NCBI GenBank assembly: GCA_003988855.1
Contig: QYAI01000224.1
Span: 1-32,552 of the forward strand
Direction of reading: 5' to 3'
DNA: 32,552 bases
From: Arachnopeziza araneosa
Lineage: Eukaryota > Ascomycota > Leotiomycetes > Helotiales > Arachnopezizaceae
Shown piece by piece: positions 9,600 through 20,276 of this stretch (the first letter of the stretch is position 1; each line of letters starts with the position of its first letter). The translations under genes and the position numbers were made by a program. The notes below the pieces were generated by a model. The model saw nothing but the letters and a program-made list of their open reading frames with translations. It did no database searches and was not told the DNA's origin.

Positions 9600-12227
9600 C
9601 GATAACATTCATAGCCCTGCATCAGAACCTGCTGGGACGACGCACTTCAGCCTGGCCGATCCGCGGAACAAAGCTTTGAAAAAATCGCAATCTGATTCCC
9701 TCCAAACAATGGCAGGGCAAATGGTCCAGAGCGTTGGGGGAAGTAGCTTTGCTCAACAAGGCTCAGTCGACTGGGTCGCTCTGTCGGGGTCAACCTTGAG
9801 CTTCTCGATCGACGTGCCGTCGAGATTTTCCAAGGCTGGTGTCGAGATGCTCACAGTTGCGGTGGGCCAAGCCATGTGCGGATCCTTTAACATACCAGCA
9901 GCGGGCTAAAAACGCCTTTCAGAAGCCATAGCTCGTTTGAAATCAGTTTCGTCATATGGAAAGGTGTTATGGTTTGGCTTTAGCATCAAAAGCATTGTTC
10001 GAACTTTGTGCGAAACTGAGCAGGGAGCTGCGTGTGCTGCCATCTGTGCCTGTATTTCCGGGTCTTATGATACATATTTCTCGAGTCAAGTGCTGAGGGC
10101 ACTTGCGGACGGTTCTTCTGCCTCACGACCTCTGACTCCGGCTCTTTCGCAATGGGCTGCGCTCTTGAATGTCTGTGCTGGTGCAGTCACTGACTCGAAG
10201 TTTCCTATGCTGGTCCAAGGTTTGTCAAATATATTTGAATTGAGAGGTCAAAATCCTCGAACTTTGGCGTAACAGGAAGCGACGAATCCCGTCGCGCTGG
10301 CAAATGCCCTCTTGGAGTTCATGAAGGTGTCATATGGCACTGTCCGGAATGTAACTATCAAAGACAATGTCAATTGCGGATAGTTAGCTGCTATTGCTGA
10401 ATGGCTTCTCGACCTGAGAGTTTCAATAATAGATCAGGAAGGGCAACTTCTATATTTATAGGCCCAAAATAGTGGAGATCGCCATCCACAAGTTACTTTT
10501 ATACGACAATCCGCTGTACGACCAGGTGAACCACAAGTAAGGCTTCTTACTCGTGCTTACGACGTACCTCGAGGTCATTTGTGTTTCTATATCATCCGAG
10601 ATACGAACGCTAAGAGTTCTCGGGGCCAACATTTCTTCTCAAAAAGGAGGTCTGAGTGGTCGAGTATCCTGCACGATACCTTTGGCCTAGCTGTGGACCT
10701 ACTCACTAACTCCAATAATATTCGCTCTCTCGCTATTTTTTGGTGCTCTGGATTGCCTTATTAGTGATAGTAATCAATCTTCTGACTCCTTGAATCCTTG
10801 GGGCGAGACCTACTTCACTGATAACATTGCTATGTATTATCATTTTACAATATTCGCTGCGAACCAGCTCCCAGAACTTGAGGGGATAAAATGCCTGTTA
10901 CAAGATATACAAGCATTGGATGTTGAAATCAAATCTGGAGAGGAGGTCGGTGATCTTTCTACTGAGCTCAAATATATTTGCAGGTGCGCCACCTGCCGTT
11001 CGGCCACCACGCGATCAAGCTTGCAGCAACTCGGGGCTTCTGAAATCTCATACTTATGTCTTGAAAAGATGGCTATCACAATCTTTGAATTACTCTGGAT
11101 ATTGTCTCGATTAGAGATTGATGATGCGATTAAACCTTCATCAAACGGGCTCACAATGTTGTACTATAACACTGAATACTCTCAGGCCCCTGAAAACGGG
11201 AATACACCATTCAATATTCGCTACGTCGCAAATCGAAGAGGGATAAATAAGACCTTATTTTCACTCTTTACCGGACTTTCAGATATAGGTTACGAGGACG
11301 GGAGTGGTATTTCGGCATTTTCTGACGGTGGGATCTGCGTGTATCTCCCCGGCCTCCAAGACCTCGCTTTATCGCCTGCTTGCCAACTTCGTACTCGAGT
11401 TATACCTGGCCATATCGAGCGGGATGGAAGCATCTATCGACAAGTTTCTGACACCCTCAACGTGATGACGGGAAATTTTTAACGGTGCCTTCTGCACCTT
11501 CAATGTACGGGAAAGAATTTGGCTCCACTCCTGAATTACAGCTTGTAGTAGAAGAGACGCCGAACTCTCGTTTATTACATGCTACGTTTCATGTATCATG
11601 TGTATCACCTTCCTCGTGGTAATTGATACCTCGGGACAGCAGCAATGGAACTTTCAGGGCTCTCCCTCTTGGAACGTGGACATGGCACGGGCTTTTGGCA
11701 CTTATGCACTGGTCCAGGAAGTCCGAAGGGAAATTAAGTTTAGCGAGTGTCTCCAAAAACATGTTAAGACTATTTGCGGCCACAATGAGGACCAATCTCC
11801 TCGCGTGATCTGGAATGGGAGGTGCAAAGAGACGGAGCCAACCTTATGGGCCGGGCCGAGCCTTGACAACAGTAATTGCCCGAAGCAAGAAGAATGGGTT
11901 GCTGTGCAGTTTCGGACTACTGAAGTAGAGGTCCTTCGCGCTAACTTCTCCCTTCTCTACACTGTAATGGGCTTAAGCCAGAATTCTACCACTGATAACG
12001 CTGATATCATTCTCACCTACAAACGCCACTGTCTTCTATGCTTGGGGGTTATAAACGTGCTATCCGCAGGTAGGATGCAGAATCAGATTGCGTCAGCCCC
12101 TTTCGTCGTATATTCTTTCCTTAGCAGTCCAGATTCCAGGACAAAGCTCTTTGACGATGTGAAGACCCAACCAGACCGACTCTGGGGTTGTACACGGGTC
12201 TATGCCGCATACAAGACTGGCGCATGA
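9600..12227 (+). pseudogene. Broken fungal hypothetical protein gene
   Basis: Continuous protein-like sequence is read through repeated breaks. From about 9600 the frame gives THFSLADPRNKALKKSQ, then SLQTMAGQMVQSVG, VDWVALSGSTLSFSIDVPS and, after a stop, YGKVLWFGFSIKSIVRTLCE and LTPALSQWAALLNVCAGAV. This resembles a widespread, unnamed fungal protein. In-frame stops lie at 9907 (TAA), 10270 (TAA), 10381 (TAG, where the family has Trp as I recall it) and 10459 (TAG). The frame then changes near a T-run at about 10735, giving NPWGETYFTD through IRYVANRRGIN. It changes again at about 11470 (GKFLTVPSAPSMYGKEFG) and once more near 11600. The end, 11598-12227, is open and coherent (ANFSLLYTVMGLSQNS, YKRHCLLCLG). 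A few breaks could be unrecognised introns, but four same-frame stops cannot all be. The N-terminal end is not defined. Confidence 0.72.
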
Positions 12228-12747
12228 GATGAGATGACATTGCTAGTCCGTGGAAGGGAATCAATTTGAAAGAAACCTGTGGTTAGAATTGATTTGCCTG
12301 CGGAGAAACATGGGTTCTAGGAGGCGATTTAATTTAAGAAGTGCCATTTTCAGGAGAGTAACAGATCTACGTAAAATCGCTTTCCTTGATTGTTCCTGCG
12401 TTCAAGATCATGAAGCAGTACAATGATCAAACGCCTCGCTAAATAAATGATATCATATAACATAAATTTCAATAATCTAAGGAATTATGGTATGTTAGTG
12501 GTGGTTATGGCTAGAAAGACCATGTGCTGTGTGTGATTTTGGGTGATGTGTTCTGGCCTGTGCGTACAGCAGTCCTGCACCAGGTGTTACCTCGTCCAAG
12601 CTGACCTCAACCTCCCTCGATCATCATCTTGCCTGTGCTCTAAATCCGGTAGAGATCTATATGATTTCTTATCCATAGGGTGCTACGCATAGAAAACGAC
12701 ACTACTTTCAATCAACTTTCAAGCTTCTAGGTTCAGTCGCTACAGAC
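12228..12747. other. Intergenic, promoter of the 2EXR gene
   Basis: No gene seen. Holds the upstream region of the next plus-strand gene. Confidence 0.4.
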
Positions 12748-14214
12748 ATGGCCGCGACAACATTCCCCCGCTTTTCTTGTCTTCCCTTGGAGCTCCGGCG
12801 AAAGATCTACCTGCTTGCTACACCACCTCGCATCGTCTACGTACAAGAGGAACCAGAGGACCAAGAAGAGTTTGAGGAGAGATTCGGAACGACTCTGTCG
12901 CAGCAGAAGCTTGATCCCTCTCTGACTCATTTCGCCTTCAACTGGCGTCACCGTGCACCATTCTACACCAAACAAAAAACACTGGAGTCATGTGGTATCA
13001 CCGTCAGCGGCGAAAACAAATCGCGCCAACCTTGGGAACCTTCGTCTGACACACCAGAGATCCCTTTACGCTGGTTAGATGAGTATCCTGACGTAGCCTG
13101 GGAAGTTCTTCGGAAAGGTGAACTTTACAGCAAAGCCCCCATTCCACCGCTGCTACACACCTGCTCTGAGTCGCGATCCGAACTCATGAGCTTTGGGTAC
13201 ATGCTAGCATTTCAAACAAGATCAAGTAAGCCAGGAACGTGGTTCAATTTTGAGCGAGACGTGTTGTACATGAACAATCATGATCCTTGGGACCATCACA
13301 CTTTTCTTGGCAACCCTTTTTGGGATTTTGGGCAATTTTACCCAGATGACTTGAAGAAAGTACAAAAGCTGGCTCTCAAAGGATCTGGCCATTTAATCTC
13401 TGCTCAGATCCCTATTCCGGATTATCTCAGCGAACAAATTGAGTCGCTCTCAGGTATCCTTCGACTCTTCTCAGGCATCAGTGAGCTCTTGCTTATCGAG
13501 TGGACCGAGGATGATGTGTTCAGGTGGTCCGAATTCTACGAACAAAGCCATCCACTACGCAAGGGAATAGAATCAAACGAAGTACAAGATATAGTACATG
13601 CACCTAAAGAGCTTTGGAATTGCCTTGCCGTCGAGGAGATTGATGCCCTGATGACGCTTCTTAGCCCTAAAGAGAAATACCGGACCCAATTGGCCTGTGC
13701 CGGAACTAAGGCAGACTTTTTGAAAAGTCATAAGCAAGAAAATGGGGTCAGCTTTCCCTTCTTCCAAGACTGGCAGTCCCAACTAGAGAGGTGGCTGCTG
13801 GGGAAGAGAGACAGGACAGTCAGTGACAGCAGCGATATCCCGATCAATCCATGGAAAGTTCCAGAAATAAAAGTCGTTCATGTCTTACCACCATCAATGG
13901 TCAGCTTTCTATTGCAAGAACGACAGCAAGTATGGATGAAATTTTGCGAGTTGAAACGCAAGCACCTAGAATTGTCAACCAACCTGGTGCCACCTCCAGC
14001 TGTAGTCACTCCTAGCCGTACAATAGACCCCCGAGAGAGTTCACTGCCTTTTACTGAGGATGAGGAAGAGGCATTCAATGAGGCACATTACTTTGATCAC
14101 TGTTGCGGACAGTGTTCCCAAAGCTATTATGAAGACCTTTTCGCCAAGAACCAGACAGAGTGGTGGATTGAGGAAGGGATGGTTTCAGCACCGAAGAGCG
14201 AGATTATCTATTAA
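12748..14214 (+). CDS. 2EXR domain protein
   Basis: A single uninterrupted frame of 488 aa with an ATG start. The N-terminus FPRFSCLPLELRRKIYLLATPPRIVYV (residues 6-32) is the signature opening of the fungal 2EXR domain, which resembles an F-box-like helix. The domain's second half is also present: PPLLHTCSESRSELMSFGY (133-151) and WFNFERDVLYM (165-175). The remaining two thirds is soluble, acidic and without membrane segments. It ends in a Cys pair, HCCGQCSQSYYEDLF. Family members occur in large numbers in Pezizomycotina and have no established biochemical role. There is no sign of decay, in contrast to the pseudogene upstream. Confidence 0.85.
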   Translation: MAATTFPRFSCLPLELRRKIYLLATPPRIVYVQEEPEDQEEFEERFGTTLSQQKLDPSLTHFAFNWRHRAPFYTKQKTLESCGITVSGENKSRQPWEPSSDTPEIPLRWLDEYPDVAWEVLRKGELYSKAPIPPLLHTCSESRSELMSFGYMLAFQTRSSKPGTWFNFERDVLYMNNHDPWDHHTFLGNPFWDFGQFYPDDLKKVQKLALKGSGHLISAQIPIPDYLSEQIESLSGILRLFSGISELLLIEWTEDDVFRWSEFYEQSHPLRKGIESNEVQDIVHAPKELWNCLAVEEIDALMTLLSPKEKYRTQLACAGTKADFLKSHKQENGVSFPFFQDWQSQLERWLLGKRDRTVSDSSDIPINPWKVPEIKVVHVLPPSMVSFLLQERQQVWMKFCELKRKHLELSTNLVPPPAVVTPSRTIDPRESSLPFTEDEEEAFNEAHYFDHCCGQCSQSYYEDLFAKNQTEWWIEEGMVSAPKSEIIY

Positions 14215-14976
14215 AAGTATTAAATCTGAGACACAGGTGGATTGGATTGTGGTCTTTCAGTGATACACACTGTGATGCTACTAGCATAAATCGTCATCAT
14301 TGGCACATTTTCTTAGTTTCCTGGTATCAGCTCTTGGGACATATCTATTTCCAAAATCTAAATTGAATTTTCTTCTCATACAATACATTGTTGATATCGT
14401 ACCTTTGATCGTCATTTATTCTATCTGTGAGGGAGTTCACTAAAGAAGGCTTGTTTATGACTGACAATTGTTGGCAACGGAAGATGCAGAACACTACCAA
14501 CCAGATTGTGCCCAAAATTCAAGGTCAGTCCTAGTTGATCTATGCATTTGCAGGAGCGTGTCACGGCATGTGCTTCAAAATATCTCTTAGATGCGATCAA
14601 GAATTGAGAGTTTCGCAACGACTTGATCTGGCTCCATTCCCGTTTAGGTAAGTCTGCGCGCAATGCATATGACTGGTGAGAATTTCAGTTTAGAACAAGA
14701 TTGGCCTGTGGTTCGGTTGTAGATTCGTGCGTGGCTCCAAACTTTGATTCTGTGTTTAAATTACTAGACATTTTTCTGCAATCTATTATCAACATAGCCG
14801 CATTTGGCGCAGATCCAAACAAAGTCGCTATGTAAGGAGAGAGTGCAGAAGGTATTAGGATGCAGAACGGACCGGTTTGTTTCCGTGTATGAAAAATAAG
14901 GCGAAAAGTGAGAACTTCCTGATGGAATCAGAAAGACTCTCTTGTCACAGCAGTTGTATATGTCTTTTTAATAATA
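14215..14976. other. Convergent intergenic region
   Basis: About 760 nt between the 2EXR gene (+) and the alcohol dehydrogenase (-), so it should hold both 3' ends. The minus frame 14663-14421 shows no recognisable protein. No gene called. Confidence 0.4.
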
Positions 14977-16235
14977 TTATGTATCTGAAGGCCACAAAAT
15001 CACGGGTTTTATAACTCTGCCATTAGCCATATCATCGATCGCTTCATTAATCTTCTCAGGCTTATAGCTCTGCTGGAGGCGGTCGATTGGAAACCTCCCT
15101 TCAGTGTAAAGCTTTGCAAGAAAAGGTATGAACTATCCCGAATTAGTGATATTTGATGATCTCAGCGAATATCATGACTTGCCTCTCTAGAATTCGCGTT
15201 CCCCTGATGCGTCGCACAGTATGTTTTGGCCCCGGCGATAAATGGTAGAATAGGGACAGATGCCTCGCTCTCGTTCCCAGGGTTTCCAATCGTGACGGCA
15301 ATTCCGCCAGGCCCGATTGCGCGGATCATGGTATTTATCACAGATAAAACCGCCGAACAATCTATGGCAGCATCAAGTCCATCCTGACCATTGATTTCTT
15401 GAAGTGCTTCCATGACATCTCTCTGCTCTGGATTGATGCAATGCGTGGCCCCCAACTCCACAGCTAACTTCAGTCTCTCTTCATTCTTATCTACGACAAT
15501 GACCTTGCTCAAAACACTAGGATTCTCCTGCGTAATGATACGCCCCGCCATCACGGCCGCACATCCAACCGCGCCCACCCCGAAGATGCAGAGACTCCTG
15601 ATATCATTCGCCACGGGCTTCACAACGTTGAACACCGCACCGGCACCGGTTTGAACCCCGCAGCCGAGCGAACAGACGACAGCCAGATCGAGCACCGGGT
15701 CGACCTTTACGCATGAATTCGCCTGCACAATCGCGGGGTTGCAGAAGGAGGATTGCCCAAAGAAAGAGCTCGAGATGGGTACCCCCTGCCATCTGATGGT
15801 CTGAGATGCATCTTCTCGTCGGCCCCCGAAATTCCTCGGCATGATCTCTACGCAGCGGAAGCTATCGCGCTTTACACACTGTCTGCACTTCCCGCAGGAA
15901 TTAAACGAGAGGACGACATGGTCACCAATTTTCAAATCCGTCACTGCTGCGCCGATCTCCTTTATTACACCAGCGCCTGGGAGGTTTGTCAGCTGATAAT
16001 GTTCTATCAAGTGGGATACGGTGTTGTAGTTCAAATTAAGATTACCTTCGTGGCCCAATACGGCCGGGAATGACATGGGGATCTTGCCCTTCTGAACAGC
16101 GCCTTCCGTGGCACATATACTGGTGGCTTTGAGCTCGACGAGAACTTCATCTACGTGGAGGGAGTCGAGCTCCACGTCTTCGAGTTGGAATGGGCTGTGG
16201 AGCTGAGGGAGTATGAGAGCTTGGGCGGAGATCAT
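14977..16235 (-). CDS. Zinc-dependent alcohol dehydrogenase (MDR, aryl-alcohol type)
   Basis: Three exons: 16235-16046, 15976-15183 and 15132-14977 (379 aa). The first intron (69 nt) splits the Gly of GHEGAGV. The second (50 nt) starts with GCAAGT, a GC-AG intron, and only its removal gives the expected C-terminus REFIPFLAKLYTEGRFPIDRL through NGRVIKPVILW. Catalytic zinc ligands are visible as C41 (SICATEG), H62-E63 (GHEG) and C169 (LGCGVQTGAG). The structural zinc site is C91, C94, C97 and C105. A Rossmann motif FGVGAVG and the strand end VIVVD point to NAD rather than NADP. The GCGVQTGAGAV block is typical of class III-like and aryl/benzyl-alcohol dehydrogenases. It would interconvert an alcohol and an aldehyde in the cytosol; the substrate is unknown. 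The next gene upstream, on the same strand, is a HAD hydrolase. Confidence 0.9.
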
Positions 16236-16645
16236 TGTGAGAAGGGTTGTTACGACAATGAGAGATGACTAGGAAGATTAAATATGCTGTGAGAAAAGTT
16301 GAAGAGTGTATAACGCAGATACATGAGCGGTACTGGAGGTATTCCGAGACTTTGTGGGGAGAGAGGAGGATGCGGCTGTAAGCCCCACAAAACATATGGA
16401 AATTTACAATTGACTTGGTAGCTGTCAAGTATAGTATAAGAGGATAATTGAAGAGAGAATTCACTTGACATACGTAGCAAGATATAAACAAGATGATATG
16501 GAATTGATATAAATACATGCCGTCAGAAATTTTTTGACTACACTAAGCACGCTTAACATCCATTACTAAACTGGGTTACTCTTTTTTTGAACCGCTTCTC
16601 CTTTCATATATTGGATATCTTTTTATGCAGGAAGATAGTCCTAAC
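16236..16645. other. Intergenic between HAD and alcohol dehydrogenase genes
   Basis: About 410 nt of AT-rich DNA upstream of the alcohol dehydrogenase start and downstream of the HAD gene, both on the minus strand. Overlapping minus frames (16147-16518) are low-complexity and not credible as genes. Confidence 0.4.
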
Positions 16646-17359
16646 CTACAACTTCGCAATCACCTCCACCAACTCCTCCATATCCTCTAAATAGGCATCA
16701 TTCTCCTTCTTAATCGCCTCCTGATCCTCAAGCACATCATCCGTCCACCTCCTTATGTACACCGTCTTCATACCGACGTTTCTCGCGCCCCCGGTATCCA
16801 TCAAATGAGCCGCAACCAAGACGCATTCCTCGGGCTGCAACTTGAGCAGACTGCACACCTTGAGATAGTTCTCTGGAGCAGGCTTATACACCCCGAGTAG
16901 CTCGCTTGAGAACAACATGTCGAACTCCAGACCAGATGAGCGCACGAGGTTGAGTTGTAACCGTGTTGTTCCATTGGCGTGGACGTAGACCTCGTAGCCC
17001 TCTGACCTGAGCTTGCGGATTGTGGCGGGGACTTCGGGCCACGCTTTTTGCTGATGCCAGGCCTGGATAGTTTTTTCCTTGGCTTCCCGGGTAAAGAGAG
17101 GTTTGATATCTGAGTGCTTTTCAAGGAGTTCATCAAGAACGCGGAGGTGGGTGATATTGATGTCTTCGGGCGCTTTTCCTGCCTTGAGACGTGCTGTATT
17201 GGAGTCAAAGTAGCCTTGGCGCCATTCGAGTGCGAAAGAGGATTTTACGTCTTCTGAAATGGCGGATGGGAGAGCGGAAACGATAGTAAAGTGCCAATTT
17301 AGACAGGTGCCCATGAAATCAAAGAGCACGGCTTTGATCGGGACTTTTGATTGAGACAT
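16646..17359 (-). CDS. HAD superfamily hydrolase, type II haloacid dehalogenase-like
   Basis: An intronless 237-aa frame from an ATG. HAD motif I is VLFDFMGT with nucleophile D14. The cap region lies between about residues 20 and 100. Motif II falls at HANGTTRLQLN (127-137), where Ala128 stands in the place often held by Ser in L-2-haloacid dehalogenases. Motif III is K159 in GVYKPAPENY. Motif IV is VAAHLMDTGGARNVGMKT with D188. The order and spacing fit the fungal branch of type II haloacid dehalogenase-like enzymes. The substrate is not predictable: it may be a small halogenated acid or a phosphorylated metabolite. It lies about 410 bp upstream of the zinc alcohol dehydrogenase on the same strand. 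A palindromic CRE-like site sits upstream of its start. Confidence 0.88.
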   Translation of the reverse strand: MSQSKVPIKAVLFDFMGTCLNWHFTIVSALPSAISEDVKSSFALEWRQGYFDSNTARLKAGKAPEDINITHLRVLDELLEKHSDIKPLFTREAKEKTIQAWHQQKAWPEVPATIRKLRSEGYEVYVHANGTTRLQLNLVRSSGLEFDMLFSSELLGVYKPAPENYLKVCSLLKLQPEECVLVAAHLMDTGGARNVGMKTVYIRRWTDDVLEDQEAIKKENDAYLEDMEELVEVIAKL

Positions 17360-18555
17360 TTTTGAGTGTGTGCGTTGAGATACTCGGTGAGGCGTTTACC
17401 ATCCAAACTCTGTAATTTAAACAGCCTTTTGTGAGAACACGCCTTTGTTTTGACGTAAAGGCGTACGCCGGAGATCCGTGCCGACGAAGGATGACGTCAA
17501 TGGCGACGAGGTTTTTTGGTATCGAAGGAGAAAATCAAGATGAAGTAACGATGAGAATTGAAACATTAAATCGGAATCAATGCAAAAGATGAAAAGATAA
17601 TTATAAATACAGTAAACATAAACATCTGTTAAATCACTAGACCTTTGAGCTCAGTCTGCCTAGCAAACTCACAGGAGAGAACGTCAAAGCAATAACAGCA
17701 CGCGATGCCTTGGAGATGCTGATAGCGGAGTAACAGCTCGTCTGAATTATACTAAGAACTCATAGCCTGCGTTGTCTACCTAGGTATGGTACTGGGTTTT
17801 TTAAGAACTTGAGAAGTTTTCAACATGCACTGAAGGTGTTGTCGATCCGAAACAGGAAGTGGGGCTTTGGGCTGGCCCGCTTCTTATCGCCTGCGCTGGA
17901 AATCAAATGCCTCAAACTGGCTTCAGCTCCTTCACAGCAACTCAGCATCAGGAGCCACGTATCTGTCGGGCTTTCGCACCAATGCTGTACAATTCATCCC
18001 AAGAATGTCTTGCTTATATATTGAGCCCGCTTTTCATACTGATCTGCTGTCCCGCGTTTGCTGCGCCTCACTGCACTAGCAGACCGATGTGACCCTCGTG
18101 TTGGAAGTGCATGGCCTGATTTTCAGCTCGACCTCATGTTGCGTATTGATTGGTGCTCCGTATCAGCGAATACCCATGACGCTTCAAAGTTTGGCCGAGA
18201 GCGGAAGTCTGTTGAGCCTCAGGGCCAAGGGTCCATTGTTGTGACCAGCGCGTTTGACAGAGATCTTCCCCCGGGGGATTGTCGCTTTTGTTGAATCCCT
18301 TTCTATATTAGATATGGATTGGGCTTCCGCACTGTAGCTTTCAGTGCCTCCTGTCTGACTAAATGCAATCGATAAAGAGTCCTGACAGGATTCGCTCGGA
18401 TGATCCGTGTTTGCCAGGCGGAGGCTAACACATCTAGAGAACGCCACCAATGGACCTGTATCTTGAGTCTCCACATAAACTTAAAATAACTACTCCCCCC
18501 AGATCTTTTGAGCTTGTTTTCTCTTCCGTTCCACAAACTTTGATCTGTCAGAAGT
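17360..18555. other. Intergenic, divergent promoter region
   Basis: Lies between the HAD gene (-) and the Cys-rich surface protein (+). It contains a TGACGTCA element near the HAD end. Several overlapping plus frames at 17809-18294 and minus frames at 18184-18536 are open but mutually inconsistent, with no recognisable motif. Confidence 0.4.
17492..17499. promoter_or_regulatory. CRE-like TGACGTCA palindrome
   Basis: A perfect 8-bp TGACGTCA lies 133 bp upstream of the HAD gene ATG, with a related half-site TGACGT nearby at 17452. bZIP factors of the ATF/CREB type bind this sequence in fungi, often in stress responses. Chance occurrence of one 8-mer in 32 kb is not negligible. Confidence 0.35.
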
Positions 18556-19889
18556 ATGACCCCTCCATATAAAGCGCTGAGCGTTACCGCGCTCCTAGTA
18601 CCTCTTGTTGCAGCACAAGCAACAAATCTGAACCCAGGAGGAGCCGGTTGTGTTGACCCATCCGGCTACACATCATGCTACGCAACGAGCATGGCAAATT
18701 ACGGCGACTGCGCTGTTATCTGCACAAAATATGTGGCTGGAAGCGAAGAGTATAACAGTTGTGCTGAAGCGTGCGCCGGCGTAAATTGGGCTACAAATAT
18801 TGGGTGCTGGATGCAAAGTTGCTGGAATCAGGTATCTTTGCAAGATCGGTTTCGGCCAATTTGTTGACTCGATGCAGATCTACTCTTGTCGATACCAAGG
18901 AACTGCCATTCAATATATTGCCGGAACTGATCTCCTTCAGACGACACTGAGTCAACCAATTCCTTACTACCCTACACCAGAGGGGATGCCCGCATCATGC
19001 TGTAAGATTCTATAATTTGAAATACCTCTAAAGTACCCTGCAAACTGACTTTGCATAGCTTGCAATCTAGGAGAGGTATACGGAAATATAACCGACTTAT
19101 TCATCGGAAATCTTGCAAAGTGTTCTGGCTACGTTGCAAATGTACCCAGTCTTTTTGATTGCGAATGTTGCCAAGCATCGCAAATCTACTCCAAGTACGT
19201 TCCTAGCTCTATCTCAAACACTTCTCCTAACCCACTGTCTCAGCGTCTTCAATATCTGCCCCACCGCCAACCTCTCATACATCGGCTTCGATCAATTCTT
19301 CACTAGCGAACAAAAACTCATTCAGAATGATGAGACGACCCTCACTCAAGTCAATGGCATCTCTGGCGGCGGCAATCTTGGCAATTGTCCCATCCTTGAT
19401 ACCGCCCCCGACACCTGTGCTTCCACCTACGGTCTACCCATCAAAGGCACCAAGTGGTGGAATCCATTCGAACTGCCAGCCGGTACGCCAGGGGACGATC
19501 CATTGACCGATACCGCTGGCAGCGTGACAGTCCCACCATGGGGCGCAACTCCAACCGTGTTGCACCTCTTCCCGGCTTTCACTTCGACCATTACACCTGC
19601 GGCGTTCAATTCCAAGAACGCGGGTTCGACGGCGTCAGCTGGGTCTGGATCAGGCTCGGGTTCGGGAAGCGGGTCAAGCAGTGGAGGAAGCTCTGCCACT
19701 GGATCGGCCACTGGAAGTGCCGCATCGGCCACTAGGAGTGCAGCATCGGCCACTGGGAGTGCAGCACCAGCCACTGGGAGTGCAGCATCGGCTTCTACTA
19801 CAGAGAAGAGCGGTGGAAACACTGTCCTCGCCAAGCGGTGGGCCACATGCTTGATGGCTCTGCCTGTCATGGCGTTGGCCTACCTGTAG
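18556..19889 (+). CDS. Cys-rich GPI-type surface protein
   Basis: Four exons, 18556-18831, 18878-19001, 19059-19194 and 19244-19889, give 393 aa with all frames closing exactly. The signal peptide is about residues 1-20 (ALLVPLVAAQA). The mature N-terminus is very Cys-rich (GCVDPSGYTSCYATSM, YGDCAVICTKY, CAEACAGVNW, CWMQSCWNQ). More Cys follow in exon 3, which ends in DCECCQAS. Exon 4 continues the globular part to about nt 19600. A low-complexity Gly/Ser linker then runs into Ala-Thr-Gly-Ser repeats, and a final hydrophobic run (CLMALPVMALAYL) follows. Signal, linker and tail together suggest a GPI-anchored wall protein. No named family was recognised. The even Cys pattern hints at disulfide bonds and a possible role at the cell surface. 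Confidence 0.72.
19688..19800 (+). repeat. 21-nt coding tandem repeat (ATGSAAS-type)
   Basis: Within exon 4 of the surface protein, a unit close to GCCACTGGGAGTGCAGCATCG recurs about four times with single-base differences. It encodes [AT]-T-[GR]-S-A-A-[SP]. The last copies are nearly identical, so copy number could vary between strains. Confidence 0.7.
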
Positions 19890-20276
19890 AGATATGAAAC
19901 ATTTTACACAAAGAGAGACCGGTCATTAACCTAGATTCATGTTTTATGACTTGTTGTTATTTTATCTAGTTTCTGATTCAATGAGAAGATACCCAATCTA
20001 AATATATGTCAAGCCCATTTACATTTTTGTGCTTAGACAAAATCAAGTGAAGACAAGCACCTACAACATGCTAAATTTTCAGATCCAGATAACAATTGAG
20101 AAGGCGATCTTTAATTGTATCCTAAAGTTCATACAACAAGAAAGAACGGAAGCTATATACACCAACTAACGTTACAAAGAGTAGTACATAGACGTGGAAA
20201 TTCACGACCCCATCACTCGATTCTCTCCCTGAACACTCAACACCTCATTTCTTATCCAGTAAGGTTACCTCACCTA
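19890..20276. other. Convergent intergenic region
   Basis: About 390 nt between the surface protein gene (+) and the coiled-coil gene (-). AT-rich, no gene seen. Confidence 0.4.

Noticed and set aside
11623..11808. Alternative plus frame inside the pseudogene's last part
   Set aside because: The overlapping frame 11598-12227 reads as a coherent protein over 200 codons, while this one stops early.
19427..19870. Minus-strand frame of 147 codons over the surface protein gene
   Set aside because: An antisense shadow of the low-complexity Ala/Gly/Ser exon. It is rich in Ala, Pro and Val with no start context, signal or motif.
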